A stretch of 64,000 nucleotides of DNA from assembly GCA_030407005.1 (NCBI GenBank), contig JAUDYN010000005.1:3906001-3970000 (forward strand). The letters are read 5' to 3'. Source of the stretch: Desarmillaria ectypa (taxonomy: Eukaryota > Basidiomycota > Agaricomycetes > Agaricales > Physalacriaceae). Both the position numbers and the translations under genes were made by a program. The notes under the pieces are model-generated. The model made no database searches and was not told the DNA's origin. It was given only the letters and a program-made list of their open reading frames with translations. Below are positions 1-11,750 of the stretch, in pieces. The first letter of the stretch is position 1; every line of letters begins with the position of its first letter.

Positions 1-2815
1 TCGACCATACATACACGCCACAAATCGTCCTCCACGCTCTCAAACCACCTTCGGGGTAAGACAAGGGCTCGCGCATGGCGGTGAGAGGCCCCTCCACCTT
101 GGATCCCGGGTCGCTCTTCTCGTGGATGTGATCATCGGGGCATTCCGTATCCACATATGATGGAGCCTGCATTGCACGGCTCCTTGTCCCCCCTAGATGT
201 TTGACGGTTTTATACCGGCACTGCGCTTAAAAACCCCGTCAAACGCTAAGGCCCGGTAGAATTACTCGTGACTTGAAAAGGGGGCGATAACTAAGAATAC
301 ATAAGTCGGAATGAGATATTCACCAATTGGGGGTGATTAGCCGTCTCGCTAAAAGAAAAGGCCGGCGGCATGATCGTGGTTTGTGAGAAGCCAAGATGAA
401 AACACGAGTGGTGAACGCTGAGATGTCCTATTTGATGAATGGCGGTTAATACCGGTGACTGTAACCCACCGCAATCAGATACAGGCACGTATCGGAAAAA
501 AGGACAAGGAAAAGTCCTGAAAATGTACAACGGCGTTGTATGAGTGGTGTTGCAACGGGTTGATGCCAAAGTGACGCCGTAACGATCTCACCTAAAAAAT
601 CAGCCGCTAGAAAGCTGAATGAAATTCTACATGTCTAATGTACACCGAGCGCATGTATGGCACGGTCCCTATGGAGAGAAAAAAAAACACAACTTCGATC
701 ATCCATCACCCGCTGCATCTGGCCTGTTATCAATGTCCAAACTAGGATCCGTAAAGCTATAATTGCATTTGACACAGACATAGAAGAGGATCATGCGCGT
801 CTCCTTTCTCTTCGACTGGTCCTGATAGAAGACCGCACTGCAACGCAACAATTCATCAACACCGGTGGCCCTGGAAATCCTGAGAAATAAGCTTACTCCT
901 CATGCCCACATTGGGGACAGGGAAGGTTTGAGTGAGCCTGACAGATATAGTGACTGATCAGGGTGTCTTCACAAGCAATAAACGCACGAGCGTCGGGTCA
1001 GACCCAAGGTCAGTCGTAACACCAACTTGTTCTCTAAAGGCACCGTTAACGTTAACTCTGAATCGGCATTGGGAGATAGTGACATACTTTGTGACGGTCA
1101 AATAATCATTCCTGTAAACGCATTGGTTCTCTCCTTCATCATCATAAGCACATATTCTGCATGCATAGACCATGACTCGTCGTTGTTGGTCCGCCTTGGG
1201 ATAGAGAAGATTATTGCATTCTTTGCAAAATTGGAGAGATGCCTGGTAGAATTATCAAAATACATTCATAACAACACAAAACAAAGGTCCACACACCATT
1301 CTTGTCGTCAGAATACGCTCTGCCTTCGGAGGACGTGGTGGAGATGAAGAAAGCTGTAAACTTGGAACGCATTGTTTGAGGTTGCTTGGCTCCTCCGGCA
1401 AACAGCGGCCGCCGGCTATAATGAGCCGGCCGGGTACGTTCCCGACAACCCAGGCCCTTACGATCCTCTTCCACCTGCCACAGTCTTTCAAAGCAAAGCT
1501 AATCTGGTTATATCTGAGTGAGTTTTTCATATCTCTGTGCTTGTGGGGCATGCTCTTTCCGTTATTTTTCTTACGTGTACTTCCCTCTTCTTCCCCTTAA
1601 GCCGAACGGACTTTGATTTGCGCAGTCCAGGCTTTGACCCACTTTCTTTACGGAAAGAATCTAGCTGCAATCTGTGTATTCCACCTCACTGGAATGCCTT
1701 GGACCTTAGCTTCTTACTTACCAGTGTTTTCCATTGCCCTCAGGCTCGCCTTCCATCTGAGAAAAGGTGACAATTATTTGGATGAGAGCAACTAGCTGCG
1801 CCATAAATGAAGATCAACGCGTCTTCTTCCATTACTCAGACTAGGGTTGATGGAAACTATTGGACCTTCCTTGAAGGGCGGAAGATCGGTGGTAAAACGA
1901 TCGCCACCTCTCCAACACCTCTGTCTGTCTCTCTGAGTGAATTTCTCTGCATCACCTGTATGTCGGCTGTAACATTGAGCCCGGGTACTATTCAATGTGT
2001 CAAGCGTGCTTCTGAGACCTGCCATCATGGCATTCCTTGCTGGCGGTAAAGACGGCCCATCGAACTCGCAGTCCTCGAGCCGAATCACAGCGACAGCGAA
2101 CGTCAAACAAATGAACGCGCCTACACTGCTTACACATGCCTGCCTTTGGTTGGGAGGAGAAGCCGCATGTCAATCAGTCCTTGGATAGCTCCCTACAGTG
2201 TTGTATGTGTCTTTTCGGATGTCGCGAGAGGCGGGGGTAGTAAAAGGCCCACCCTAACTGCCTGCTCTAATTTCCCGCGCTAGTTACAGACGGACAAGTA
2301 CGATAGGCGCTGTATCAAGTGGGAGCCAGAGCGCTGCTGAAGTCAGCATGGGAGTTGTATTCACTCTGTTTGAGATCCGAATTTTCATTCGCAGGTACTT
2401 TGTGGAAATCAGTGATCACCGCCGACCGAGTGTAAACGCCGTTGCGACTTCTTGTTGGAACCAGCAGAAGGTGGGGCTCCGCATTTCCCCATGGCGGAAT
2501 TATCGGCGCCAATACCGCCCCCGACGTACAGGCAGAAGAAATATTTTCCTTGCCCCAGCTCCAAGCAAAAGCGGACAAACGTCGGGGGCCGGTCCCTGTA
2601 AATGCATAGGGGGTAAAACCTGTCCCAGTCATATGTATACCGGGGACCTAGTGCTTATCTTTTATTTCCCGATTCCTCCTTTACTAATTACTTAACGGCA
2701 CCCAAAACTTCGATGGAAGGTACCTTTGGCTTCCTGTCTCAGTCCGAATAACGTGCAGTCCAATGTGCCGGCCGAGAGGCACTGCTGGTACCATCCCAGG
2801 TCACGCTCAGCGTGT
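1..2815. other. No recognisable gene, left edge to MFS remnant
   Basis: I see only short uninterrupted frames (under about 115 codons) on both strands, with no family motif I recognise and no convincing exon chain. A stretch around 1440-1790 on the plus strand gives hydrophobic peptides in more than one frame and could be a decayed membrane-protein gene, but I cannot assign it. No tRNA, no long terminal repeat and no tandem array is evident. Confidence 0.5.
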
Positions 2816-2819
2816 TGAG

Positions 2820-4569
2820 TCCGCTTGCTAGGGAAGTGACCAAGAAGAAGGCAACGGATGACGACGAGCAGAAAAGCGATGAAGCTGTTTCTTACCCTCT
2901 GGAATGGCGATATCCCGACGGTGGCGCACGTGCATGGCCAATTGCCCTTGGATGTTTCATGTTCGCAGCGACGTGCATGTAAGTTATATTTCGTTCTCGT
3001 TCCTGTACCAGCTCTGATATTGTCCTCTAGGGTGTAAGGTCTTGTTTGGGGTGTTCTTCGAGACTACTATCATATGTACATGCTCCCCGAAACTAGCCTT
3101 AGTGTTCTCAGTTTAGCCGGGGCGTTCAGAATGTCATCAGTTTCTCACATAGTGCCTGACTGTTTACTGAATCGAATCCCTCCATCATCAGCTGATGAAC
3201 GGACGTGTACTTGTCAGGCGGCCTAGGAGACCGATCGTCAGTGCGCTTTTTGAATTTCACTTTACCCTGTTCTTGATTCATTCCCCAACGCAGTGGCGAC
3301 AAGGTTTGCTGGTCACTATATATCCCTTTTGATCGGGTTTATCTTTGTCTCCTTGCCTCCGCATTCTCCACAAAACTCTATCATGTCTTCCCATTTCGAG
3401 GCATCTTCTTGGAATTCTCCCATGGTTTAGGGATGCTGCTGTACCGTCTCTGCCGTCGCAGTGGTCTCCTGAGAAACGAGGTGTTGCTACTGGCTCAGCG
3501 TTCAGTAGGTCAGGAATAGGCGGTGGTGTCTCCTCGCTCATCGTCCGCAAATTGTACGTTGTACGTTTCAATTCCTGTCTGTGAATTGCTTATCACTGTC
3601 TTTTTGTAGACTATCAACTGTGGGATTTAGAAGGACGATGCGGATCTACAGCTCTATGCATGCTGTAATATAGACCATCGCGTTGTGTTTACTGAAAGAG
3701 CGAGTTCGTCCCGGTCAGACGGAAGAAAAGATATGATGGTTGCCTGAACGTGTGGATGGACGACTCTACGGCGTCGCTGTCATTGGCATCTTTGGCTATC
3801 TTGTAAGTGCTTTCAGTGTTCTGCGAGCATTTATTCCAAGATAGAGATACTAACTAGGGACCCTTCTATTTCAGTACCACATACACCAGGCAGCTTGTAC
3901 CTTCGATCGGAAAAGGTTCCGTCCTGGCCCTCACCCCCTTGATCATGATGAAGTTTAGCGGTACGTGTTGTTCTCTTGTTCTTTGTCCAACTTCTAAATG
4001 GCCCTTCTCATCAGCTGGTATTGGTCACGTAAGTGCATTATTAGAATTTCCCGCTGATAATCCCATTGTATCCCAACTAACGTCTTAATCATTCTATGTG
4101 TTTCTTTTGACCTCCTAATTATGGCTGGTAGACTTGCAGACTATTTTCAATATTTTCTTCTCGTCGTTCTTCTGTGGAGACCTTTTCTGATTATTGATAT
4201 GGACATTCGCGAAGACTTACGCCTCAATCATCGTGCTGGTTCCTCAGTCTATTGCGTGTGGTTTTCGCGGGGCTATTCGGAATACAAGGGCGTCGACGAT
4301 TACTGGTTTTATGGTATTCACCTGGTAAGTGCTCCGGCCCAACAACATCTACTATCTAAAAACTATGTGTTGCATCAGGACACATGGCTGGAGCTCTGAT
4401 AGCAGGGGTAATGCTTTCTGCTTCAGGAGGTAACTGGGACGCAGTCACTATGTATTCTGGTGGGGTAACTATGCTTGGCGCCATGCGTGTTCTCTACAGC
4501 GAGCATCAGCACCAACGTGCCATCATAATTCAAGCTGAACACGCCATTTTTGGCTCGTTTCTCGTATGA
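2820..4569 (+). pseudogene. Decayed MFS monocarboxylate-type transporter
   Basis: This is a broken copy of the major facilitator transporter at 24096-26021. Matching pieces lie in order on the plus strand: the N-terminal motif YPDGGARAWPIALGCFMFAA (about 2917-2976), a loop with DYYHMYMLPETSLSVLSL (about 3062-3115), GGLGDR (about 3219), STKLYHVFPFRGI with GSAFSRSGIGGGVSSLIVR (about 3370-3550), and the last-helix block MAGALIAGVMLSASGGNWDA through MYSGGVTMLGA (about 4384-4490). The pieces sit in different frames with stops between them, the central helices (about 3600-4100) have no readable match, and several splice sites are lost. The intact paralogue would be a 12-helix membrane transporter of the fungal monocarboxylate-transporter-like type; this copy should not make one. 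It converges on the Clp1-like gene at 4796-6051, the same arrangement as the intact pair at 22.7-26.0 kb. Confidence 0.8.
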
Positions 4570-4795
4570 GAAGTCTATCCGGGCCCTTGCATAAGCCAAA
4601 ATCGGTTGGCGATTTCTCTTGTGATGTCCGTCAAGGCTTGGATAGATAGGATGTACAGCGGAAAGTTCTGTATTGAGTTGCATGTATGACTGCCATCAAT
4701 GCACATGTAAACGTAAGAATTAGAGTATTATTTACTAACACTAAGAAGTACTTAAGATCCCGCCACCTCAATTAAATAATTAGGGATAAGATATT

Positions 4796-6051
4796 TTACT
4801 CCTTCGACCATTCATGCTGCCAAACTTTGGCCTCCAAACTGATAGCACTGACGAGGGTGTCATGGTACAAATCCAGCTCGCTCCACAACGACTGCTCATA
4901 GTACCCTAGAAGTCGAAGATTGGCCTGCAGCGCATTAAGTACCGCAGTGTACTTGATAAGATCACCATGGTTGTTTTCACGAGACGCCTCAGCGAGTTCA
5001 TGCGCCACAGCATCAGCAAGGTTTTTGGGACGAGATTGCTGCTCTTGTGATTCGAAAGCATCACCACTCATGAACGAACAGGTAAGGCCGACATCGTTCA
5101 ATATCCCAAGCAATCCGCGCTTCCTTTTCTCCTTTGAGAAGGACACGGCCATTGCGAAGGCAGGTAGCGCAGTCAAGGGATATACAAGATCTCTGATCCA
5201 ATCCGGAATAATGGCACGTATCAACTGCCCCAAGTTTCGGGTATGAAGATAAATGACAAGGTGACGAAAAGTCTCGACGTCTGGAACTCGGATACCAACA
5301 CGGGGAAGCTCTCGGTGCAAGCGGGTCGGAAGTTTGGGTGATCGTGAGAGATTCGGCGCGTTCAACACAAACAATAAGTCGTTGATAGGAAACTCGATGG
5401 CTCGCGCAGGGACAGATATTGAAGAACCTGCTGGCGGGTCCTCTGACGGAAAAGCCACCAGAATGTGTGTCGGTCCTAACAGTCGAGGGGAAACCAACAG
5501 ACCATCTGAAGTGGTTGATTGCAGCATCCATGCCTTCAAAAAATCGCTACCGGGATCTTTGACAAGGCAATGTTCCACAGGGGATGAGGCTATTGTGCCC
5601 TGGGTGCTATTTTCCGAACCAGCCGATACTTGGCGAGGAGTAAACTTGGCGCCTCCCTCAGTGTTATCTCCATCGTTTTTTGGAGACGAGGTATGCAGCC
5701 AAGTTGAAGTGCGAACGACAGACTCAGAATTAGTGGCTGCGTGAGCGCTATCGCAGATAACGGAGTGGTACAACCATTGACTGCAATAAACGTCATAATC
5801 AGACTTCAAAGTGCGATAAGTTGTAGTCATGAGGACCCTTACGTCTGAGGTGACATAGATCTAAGCCTGAGGGATTGACGAAGCTGCTCAATGGTGGTGG
5901 CATGGCTTTTCAGAGTATCTTCGCGATCCGGTGCTATGTCCGCTAGAAGGGCCCTGTTGATCGGGCGTTCAAGTGGCAAATCCTCGGATGCTAAGGGTAC
6001 ACTTCCAGGGATGAACTTGAGGAAGGCAAGGGTAGACTGAGCTGCAGACAT
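4796..6051 (-). CDS. Clp1-like (clampless) family protein, copy A
   Basis: Two exons (6051-5843 and 5780-4796, 62-nt intron) join in frame to 397 residues. The core HRELPRVGIRVPDVETFRHL followed by a YLHTRN segment and PDWIRDL (about residues 230-270) resembles my recollection of the Coprinopsis cinerea Clp1 family, a small basidiomycete family. Clp1 itself is needed for clamp-cell development under A mating-type control; a mating role for this paralogue is inference. N-terminal IAPDREDTLKSHATT is shared with copy B at 22669-23895 (IN position similar, intron in the same place and phase). No signal peptide or membrane helix is seen. The frame is fully open, so this copy looks functional although its convergent MFS neighbour (stop codons about 230 nt apart) is dead. 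The family name rests on motif memory and is the uncertain part; the gene model is firm. Confidence 0.6.
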
Positions 6052-6720
6052 CCTGAGAAGGGCGAGAGGAGATATTCGGAGAAGGGTACAACTGGAAGCA
6101 ACCTAGCAGCCATTTTATACCAACTGTTGTCCGGGTAAGATGGTCTCCACGTTAATGAGCGCAAAAAGAAAGTACAATGGTAGGCATTGACTTGCTTGAG
6201 ACTTCGACGGTGACCGAAAACAGAGTCGTTATTTACGTAAGCTCGATCCTCACGAGGCAATTGTTACTTCGACTTTTTGTCCATGAACCACGAAATTACA
6301 AGACACGCCAATTGTTCAGAAGGGGCAAGCCTGGAGTGGGTTGTCGTGTTCTCTTTGTTGAGGTGAGTTCAGATCTCAGAGTTCCAATTGACTGCCTTTG
6401 ATGAGATAATCACAGAATATTCATCGTCCATTACCAGATACTAGCTGCCTTACGGTCGAATGCCGCTCGAAGTCATATCGGCTTATTGTATGGATCAGTA
6501 TCGTGAATGATTAACCAGTGCCACAATACTCCCGAGATTCTCTCTCAGATATCACTGTTGTGGGTGGTGCGTAATTAGGATGAAAGGACCTGCACAAAAG
6601 ACATGCCTGTTTTCAGACAAGTTTTTGAGACTAAAAGACCGGCTTGTAAATACCTAGCTAAATGCGACATATATTTCAATATGTGTTTCTCCAGGGTACT
6701 TTCTGGATCTAAATACAGAC

Positions 6721-6866
6721 GGAAATACCACCGATGTTACGTGAGGTATTTTTGCATGTTGTACCTAAGGTTTTTCTGCGCGTCCTTTGTACAAAAAGAC
6801 GTATGGAGATACTTCCTATGTTATGTAAGGTCTTTCTGCGCATTGTGTTTAAGGTTCTGGCATAGT
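6721..6866. repeat. Degenerate direct repeat, about 85-nt spacing
   Basis: Two related units begin near 6721 and 6805. Both carry a block like GATACTTCCTATGTTATG / AATACCACCGATGTTACG, then GTAAGGT/GTGAGGT, a TTTCTGCGC run and TTTAAGGTT/CCTAAGGTT. The match is imperfect with small indels, as in an old local duplication. No coding role is apparent. Confidence 0.4.
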
Positions 6867-7837
6867 ACTACACAGGTGACCAGAATGATAAGGTGCGCTA
6901 TGCATATGCCGTCTTACTAACTAACTCGACACAGATGAATAGTCAGTGAGGACCTGAGCACCCTCATACTCTGAGTGTAACTGAAGACGCATTCAAGTTT
7001 ACCAACTTGAACCCGTAATGTCATGTACTGACGATTGACTTGTCTTTCAGATTCTTGCCAGAAAGATTCACAGGTGGAGAAAGAATTCAGAAGACTGTAG
7101 CAAGGCTGGTTCCTGACAAAGCTACGGCGACGTTGCTAGTTCGAGGAGAACCCTACTTCCATAAGCTCATTTGACTGGCGTCTGAGAAGTTGAGACATGA
7201 GGTAAGACGTAAGTATTGAGCGGTAGCACTTATCAGAAGGCACATATTAGATGAGGCCAGATTCCTTCAGAACTTCTCGTTCAATGATTGGCTAAGATTG
7301 GCTACCTTCCTGACCCAGGCTGGACCTGACGGCTACGAACCCCAAGATCTTTTATTTATGTTCCCAGATCCTAAGGAAGCTCTTTGTGAATGTTATTGAG
7401 TTCTAGACAGATAACACGTACAAGGCCGCTATGTTGTGGTTTAGGGATAATATCTTAAGCTAGGCGAAAAGGACGTCAGAATTGGAGCTCGAAGCACCAG
7501 CTACTACTACAGAGTTTGATGTGGTTGTGACTTCGGCGCTTCGGATTGAGCACGCAATACGGGGATGTGTAGAAATATACATACACCATAGGCTCAATAC
7601 TATGTGAGAATCGAGGGACTGTTGGATCTGACCGGCTATAGCTGAGCACCGCAATGAGAATACGTTTGAAGAAAATCACCCCAAGTTACCTGCCCATATA
7701 CTGGAGCGGAATGATTGTTTTATCGATGCAGAGCTCTTCCCGTCCGTACTCTATCCGCATTATGCGGTCCATAATTCTGCGGAAAAAAGAAGGTAGCTCA
7801 AGCTTGCTCGGTTCATGGCAACCAGGGAGTATCTTAA

Positions 7838-7985
7838 ACAGATAACGGGATAAGCTCGCTCGGTCAGAGATACTATGTTTGGGGGATTACTTTGTCCGCG
7901 CCTTCTTGACAGATGACGGGATAGGCTCGCTTTGTAAGAGATACTCTCAGCTCTGTTTAGAGATTACCTTGTCCGTGCCTATTCT
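7838..7985. repeat. Imperfect tandem repeat, period about 71 nt
   Basis: Unit 1 starts at 7838 (ACAGATAACGGGATAAGCTC) and unit 2 at 7909 (ACAGATGACGGGATAGGCTC). The units stay aligned through AGAGATACT and end in GATTAC..TTGTCCG.GCCT. Differences are mostly substitutions plus a small indel. It lies in non-coding DNA upstream of the GMC pseudogene. Confidence 0.7.
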
Positions 7986-8810
7986 CAGAACGGCATCTCC
8001 CATTTCGAGCGATTATCCGTCTTGCAAGATTCGGGATTTGAATGTTAAATCCAAATAGACGGTGCATATCAAAAGTCCAAATCACAAGGTGCTTAGTATG
8101 ACGAGAGCCTAGAGGGACCTAGTGTGGAATCGATTGCCGCGAGATGCCTGCCAAAGAATTTAGGCTCATTGAGCATTGAACGTCGATTGATGCGGAAACG
8201 TTCGAAAAAGACAAGCACCTCGAAGATCACTCTTATCAGGTGAGTTCGAAGAGTTCCGCATCGTGGCGCGGATCGATCAGCGCCCGTCCCGGCCCGTTGA
8301 TTGTACTACTACCGCTGTGGGCCCGGCTCTTCCTTATTGGGACCTTGTGCCGGTACCAACACCAGCCAACACACCACTACCGTCAACCACCGCCAACGAC
8401 GCTACAAACTCACACGTAATATGTATACACGTATATGTGTATCTGAACGTTGCGGAAGTCCTTGGATGGATTCCTTTTTGCTTTTGCAACAGCCGACTTA
8501 TCACATCCTCCGGGCTCGTATCAAGCATCATGACCTTGGCGAATTCCTTCGAGGAACTGTGAATCAACCTAGTTGACCGGATGTCATTGTCGCACAACCC
8601 ATCGTGCGTAAACTACTGACTTTTCCCTCGAGAATCAATTGCGGAAGCAAATATTTCGCGCAGCGGCAATATCATTTCCCGCGCTGTATTGCATTAAACT
8701 TTTTACGAATGTGGAATTCCATTCGCCTGGACGATTCGTAACTAAAACGGTGGCGACGCGTTTAAAAGGGCACCAGGAGTTCTCACTGGGTAGAACTAGG
8801 TTAGTCCCCA

Positions 8811-10985
8811 TGGCTGTCTGCCTTTATTCTTCTTGCATTATACTCTAGTGCGCTTGGGGAAATCTATGGAAGGTTTCGAGGACCTTCTTGCACAGGACTT
8901 TGATTATATCGTTGTTGGAGGTCGGTGCGATAGACACCACTTGTCATTGAACTCGTTGCTGACGTTGAGTTCAAGGTGGAGTAGCAGGAAACGTAGTTGT
9001 GAATCGTTTAACAGATGATCCTCACGCCTCCAACCTTGTCCTCGAAGTAGGCGAATCATTTGTTCACTCCGATTTTTTTTTTTCGTTCTATACTGACTGT
9101 TTCCAAGAACGATGGAAGTCCTCGACTCTGAGATCCCTTACTTTTGTACTCTTATGGTACCTGGAACACCCCGACACGGGAATTACACTATGGCTGCACA
9201 ACTAGGCTTGAATGGACGCTCTATCGTGTATGTACTACACCCGTTGATTATGTCAAGATCACGACCGCTATGCCCGGGTCAGCGGCGATGAGGGCTGGGG
9301 ATAGGAGGCTTTGCGGCCATACATCCGAAAGGTCGATTAGCTTTTTTGATGCCAATTTACGTTACTCTGACAGAAGGAACGCTTTGTCGCGATTGCTGAC
9401 CATCACAATATAACCGATCAATTCGATCCTTCAGTCCACGGCTTCGATGGCCTCAACTTTGTATCTCTGTCTGGTTTCCCTCGAGGTACCGACAGCCTCA
9501 TCATACAGGCGACGTCAGAGTTGCCCGATGAGTTCGCGTTCAATGTGGACTATAATTCGGGACATCAGCTGGGCGTCGGTGAAAATTTACTATGAGCTGT
9601 CTAGACAGCATTTTCTGATGCAAGGACATCGTAGCATGGGCATTCATGAATGTAGGCAACGGCACTCGGAGTTCTTCACAGGGGTCCTATCTTGGACCTC
9701 AGTACATTGGAAGGCGGAATCTGCATGTCTTGATCAATGCTCATGTTACTTGAATCCTCCGTTTGGATATTGGACATAATCATGCACCGCCAACATTCGG
9801 TGCCGTCGAGTTTACTCAGGATGCCGGAGGTGATACGGGTTCTCGACGTCTTGCCTAGAACTCTCTTAATGACATCAATTTGACATTTAGCCGTCCTTGT
9901 TCCGTCATGTTTGAAGGAGATTATATTCTCCGCAGGATCCGTCGGTACCCCGCATATTCCCCTTAACTCTGGCATTGGCGATCACACCGAACTGTCGGCT
10001 CATGGAATTAAATCGACTCTCTATTTGCGCGACGTTGGCAAGAGTGTGATCGACCGTCCCAGATGGGACGTTGAGTTCTTCGTTAACAGCCCCGACACTA
10101 TACAGAATATTTATTTTACAAAGCGACTTACCAAGTAGAGGCCTTGGCGGAGTGGGGAGCAAACCGAACGGGCTTCTTGGCTGCAGGAATAGAAAACCAT
10201 CTAGGGCTCCTTCGTGTTCCCGACGGTATTTTGTGCGGCGAGTCATGTGCGGAGAATGGGACAGCGCACGAGTTCATGCTTTCGGTGTGTTGAATATGAT
10301 ACCATTGATGCAGGTCAACTCTTACCGCTGGGGTCAGTACATTCTCTCCGCGGAAAAACGAGACCTCAAAATCTTGTAACATTACATTTGAAATTCTAAT
10401 GGCAAAAATGAGTTCACAAAAACAAGTTGAAAGATGAGATAGTTCCGTACTCTCTAGGCTTTTCCCGCGGTCAGAACAAATGAAACCGCTTTTCATTTGC
10501 AGAAAAGGTGTTTTTGGTGTACAAAAGGAGCGCTAAATAGTAGAACTAGTTTTTCACCGTGTTTTCTGTATCCCATTTTTGCAGCATACAAAGGGAAAGA
10601 AAAGTCACAACATTTTCGGAATACATTTTTCCATCCTGAAAAGGAACTGCCCTAGCAGAGTCTCCCCGAAGAACGGCCTTATTTCTGATTCTTTCCCCTC
10701 TATAGGGAAATTAGGATTGTGATTTCATGCCCTCTATCCCGTAGACATGTTTTATTATCCGCTGCTTCCATTACTCATAATCCTCTTCATTACAGGCGGC
10801 GAGATCACTCTCAATAGCACGAATACCCTGGACCCGCCACTGATCAACCCCAACTTTCTCGCGCGTCCGCAGGACCTCACCATCATGCTGGAGCTGCCAC
10901 TGCCACGAAAAGTTTGTTCACGGTACCGGCGTAGGATGGATACGTCATTGGCAGACGTCCTCTGCATCAGCTGAATTTGAGTGAT
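8811..10985 (+). pseudogene. Broken GMC oxidoreductase (aryl-alcohol oxidase type)
   Basis: Pieces of a GMC flavoenzyme lie in order on the plus strand. The ADP-binding beta-alpha-beta motif is rebuilt by splicing one intron (8919-8974), giving DFDYIVVGG + GVAGNVVVNRL. Later come VHGFDGLNFVSLSGFPRGTD and EFAFNVDYNSGHQLGVGEN (about 9430-9590), GNGTRSSSQGSYLGPQYIGR (about 9656-9715), EIIFSAGSVGTPHIPLNSGI with GDHTELSAHGI (about 9914-10010, the second GMC signature) and TLDPPLINPNFLARPQDL (about 10825-10880). Breaks: the leader peptide (ALYSSALGEIYG) is one base out of frame with the FAD motif, a stop follows GVGEN, more frames change before the C-terminus, and the catalytic His region is not recognisable. 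Intact relatives are secreted enzymes that oxidise aryl alcohols and supply hydrogen peroxide for lignocellulose attack. Confidence 0.85.
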
Positions 10986-11750
10986 TGGCGAGCATACGGC
11001 ATGTAACGGCTTCACAGCAGCGTCTATGCCGCTGTGGCTGAACACGCTTCAATCCCGATATCTTCCAATCGGTTGGCACACACTGTACGGTACGCAATAG
11101 GTAATATTTTCTTGTTCCAGACATAATGTGTATATGCAGGAGCAAGCAGTTCAAATGAAGGGCACATATCACTCTGAGATTCAGATTGTGCAAAATGCGA
11201 GCTGGCGACGCAGCCGCTGAGCGAGCTTTTTGCACCACTAAGTACTTTTCCACATCTGATCAAGGTGTATCTTATTTAATTCTTCTTGAATGAACAGTTA
11301 CCCAAAGCCACTGAGTCAACGAAACAGATACAGTTCGGATACAGCCCACTGTTTCTTCGTACAAAAGGAAAGAATAGGGAACCGGCAACTGCCGCTACTG
11401 GATCATTGGCTCCGAATCGTCCCGCTATTCCTCCGACTGGTTGTCAAATTCGTCTTCCTTCTTACCACCATTATCTGCTTGTGAGGCATGATCTCGTTAT
11501 CTATGTCTACCGCCCTAAGGCGGGAAAGCCGGCTCACCCATTCAATTGCCATGGGTGGAGCCCAGCGCATTCACCCTGTCTGTAAATGAAATACTTCTTG
11601 GCGTCTCTGGATTGGGCATATCGCAATTCCCTAGTAGCGATGGGTGTCCCTTTAGCACGGTCTTGGTACGTCAACGTCGAGGACATACCTTTAGGACGCC
11701 CACACTTCGACATTCCTGCTAGCTCGACTTGGTGTCCAGCCGTTCCTCTT
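10986..11750. other. Intergenic, no gene seen
   Basis: Between the GMC remnant and the alginate-lyase-like gene only short, unrelated frames occur. The open frame extending 165 nt upstream of 11751 is treated as 5' leader because it adds a non-conserved extension before a good signal peptide. Confidence 0.5.

Larger units (their letters stand above)
6052..8810. other. Gene-poor stretch with degenerate repeats
   Basis: No complete gene is visible. There are two degenerate direct-repeat tracts (listed separately). At about 7052-7170 on the plus strand an exon-like stretch after a good acceptor (tgtctttcag) reads FLPERFTGGERIQKTVARLV and then reaches a stop near a possible donor; with 7245-7400 it may be the remains of a split gene, but I cannot name a family. 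Confidence 0.45.
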
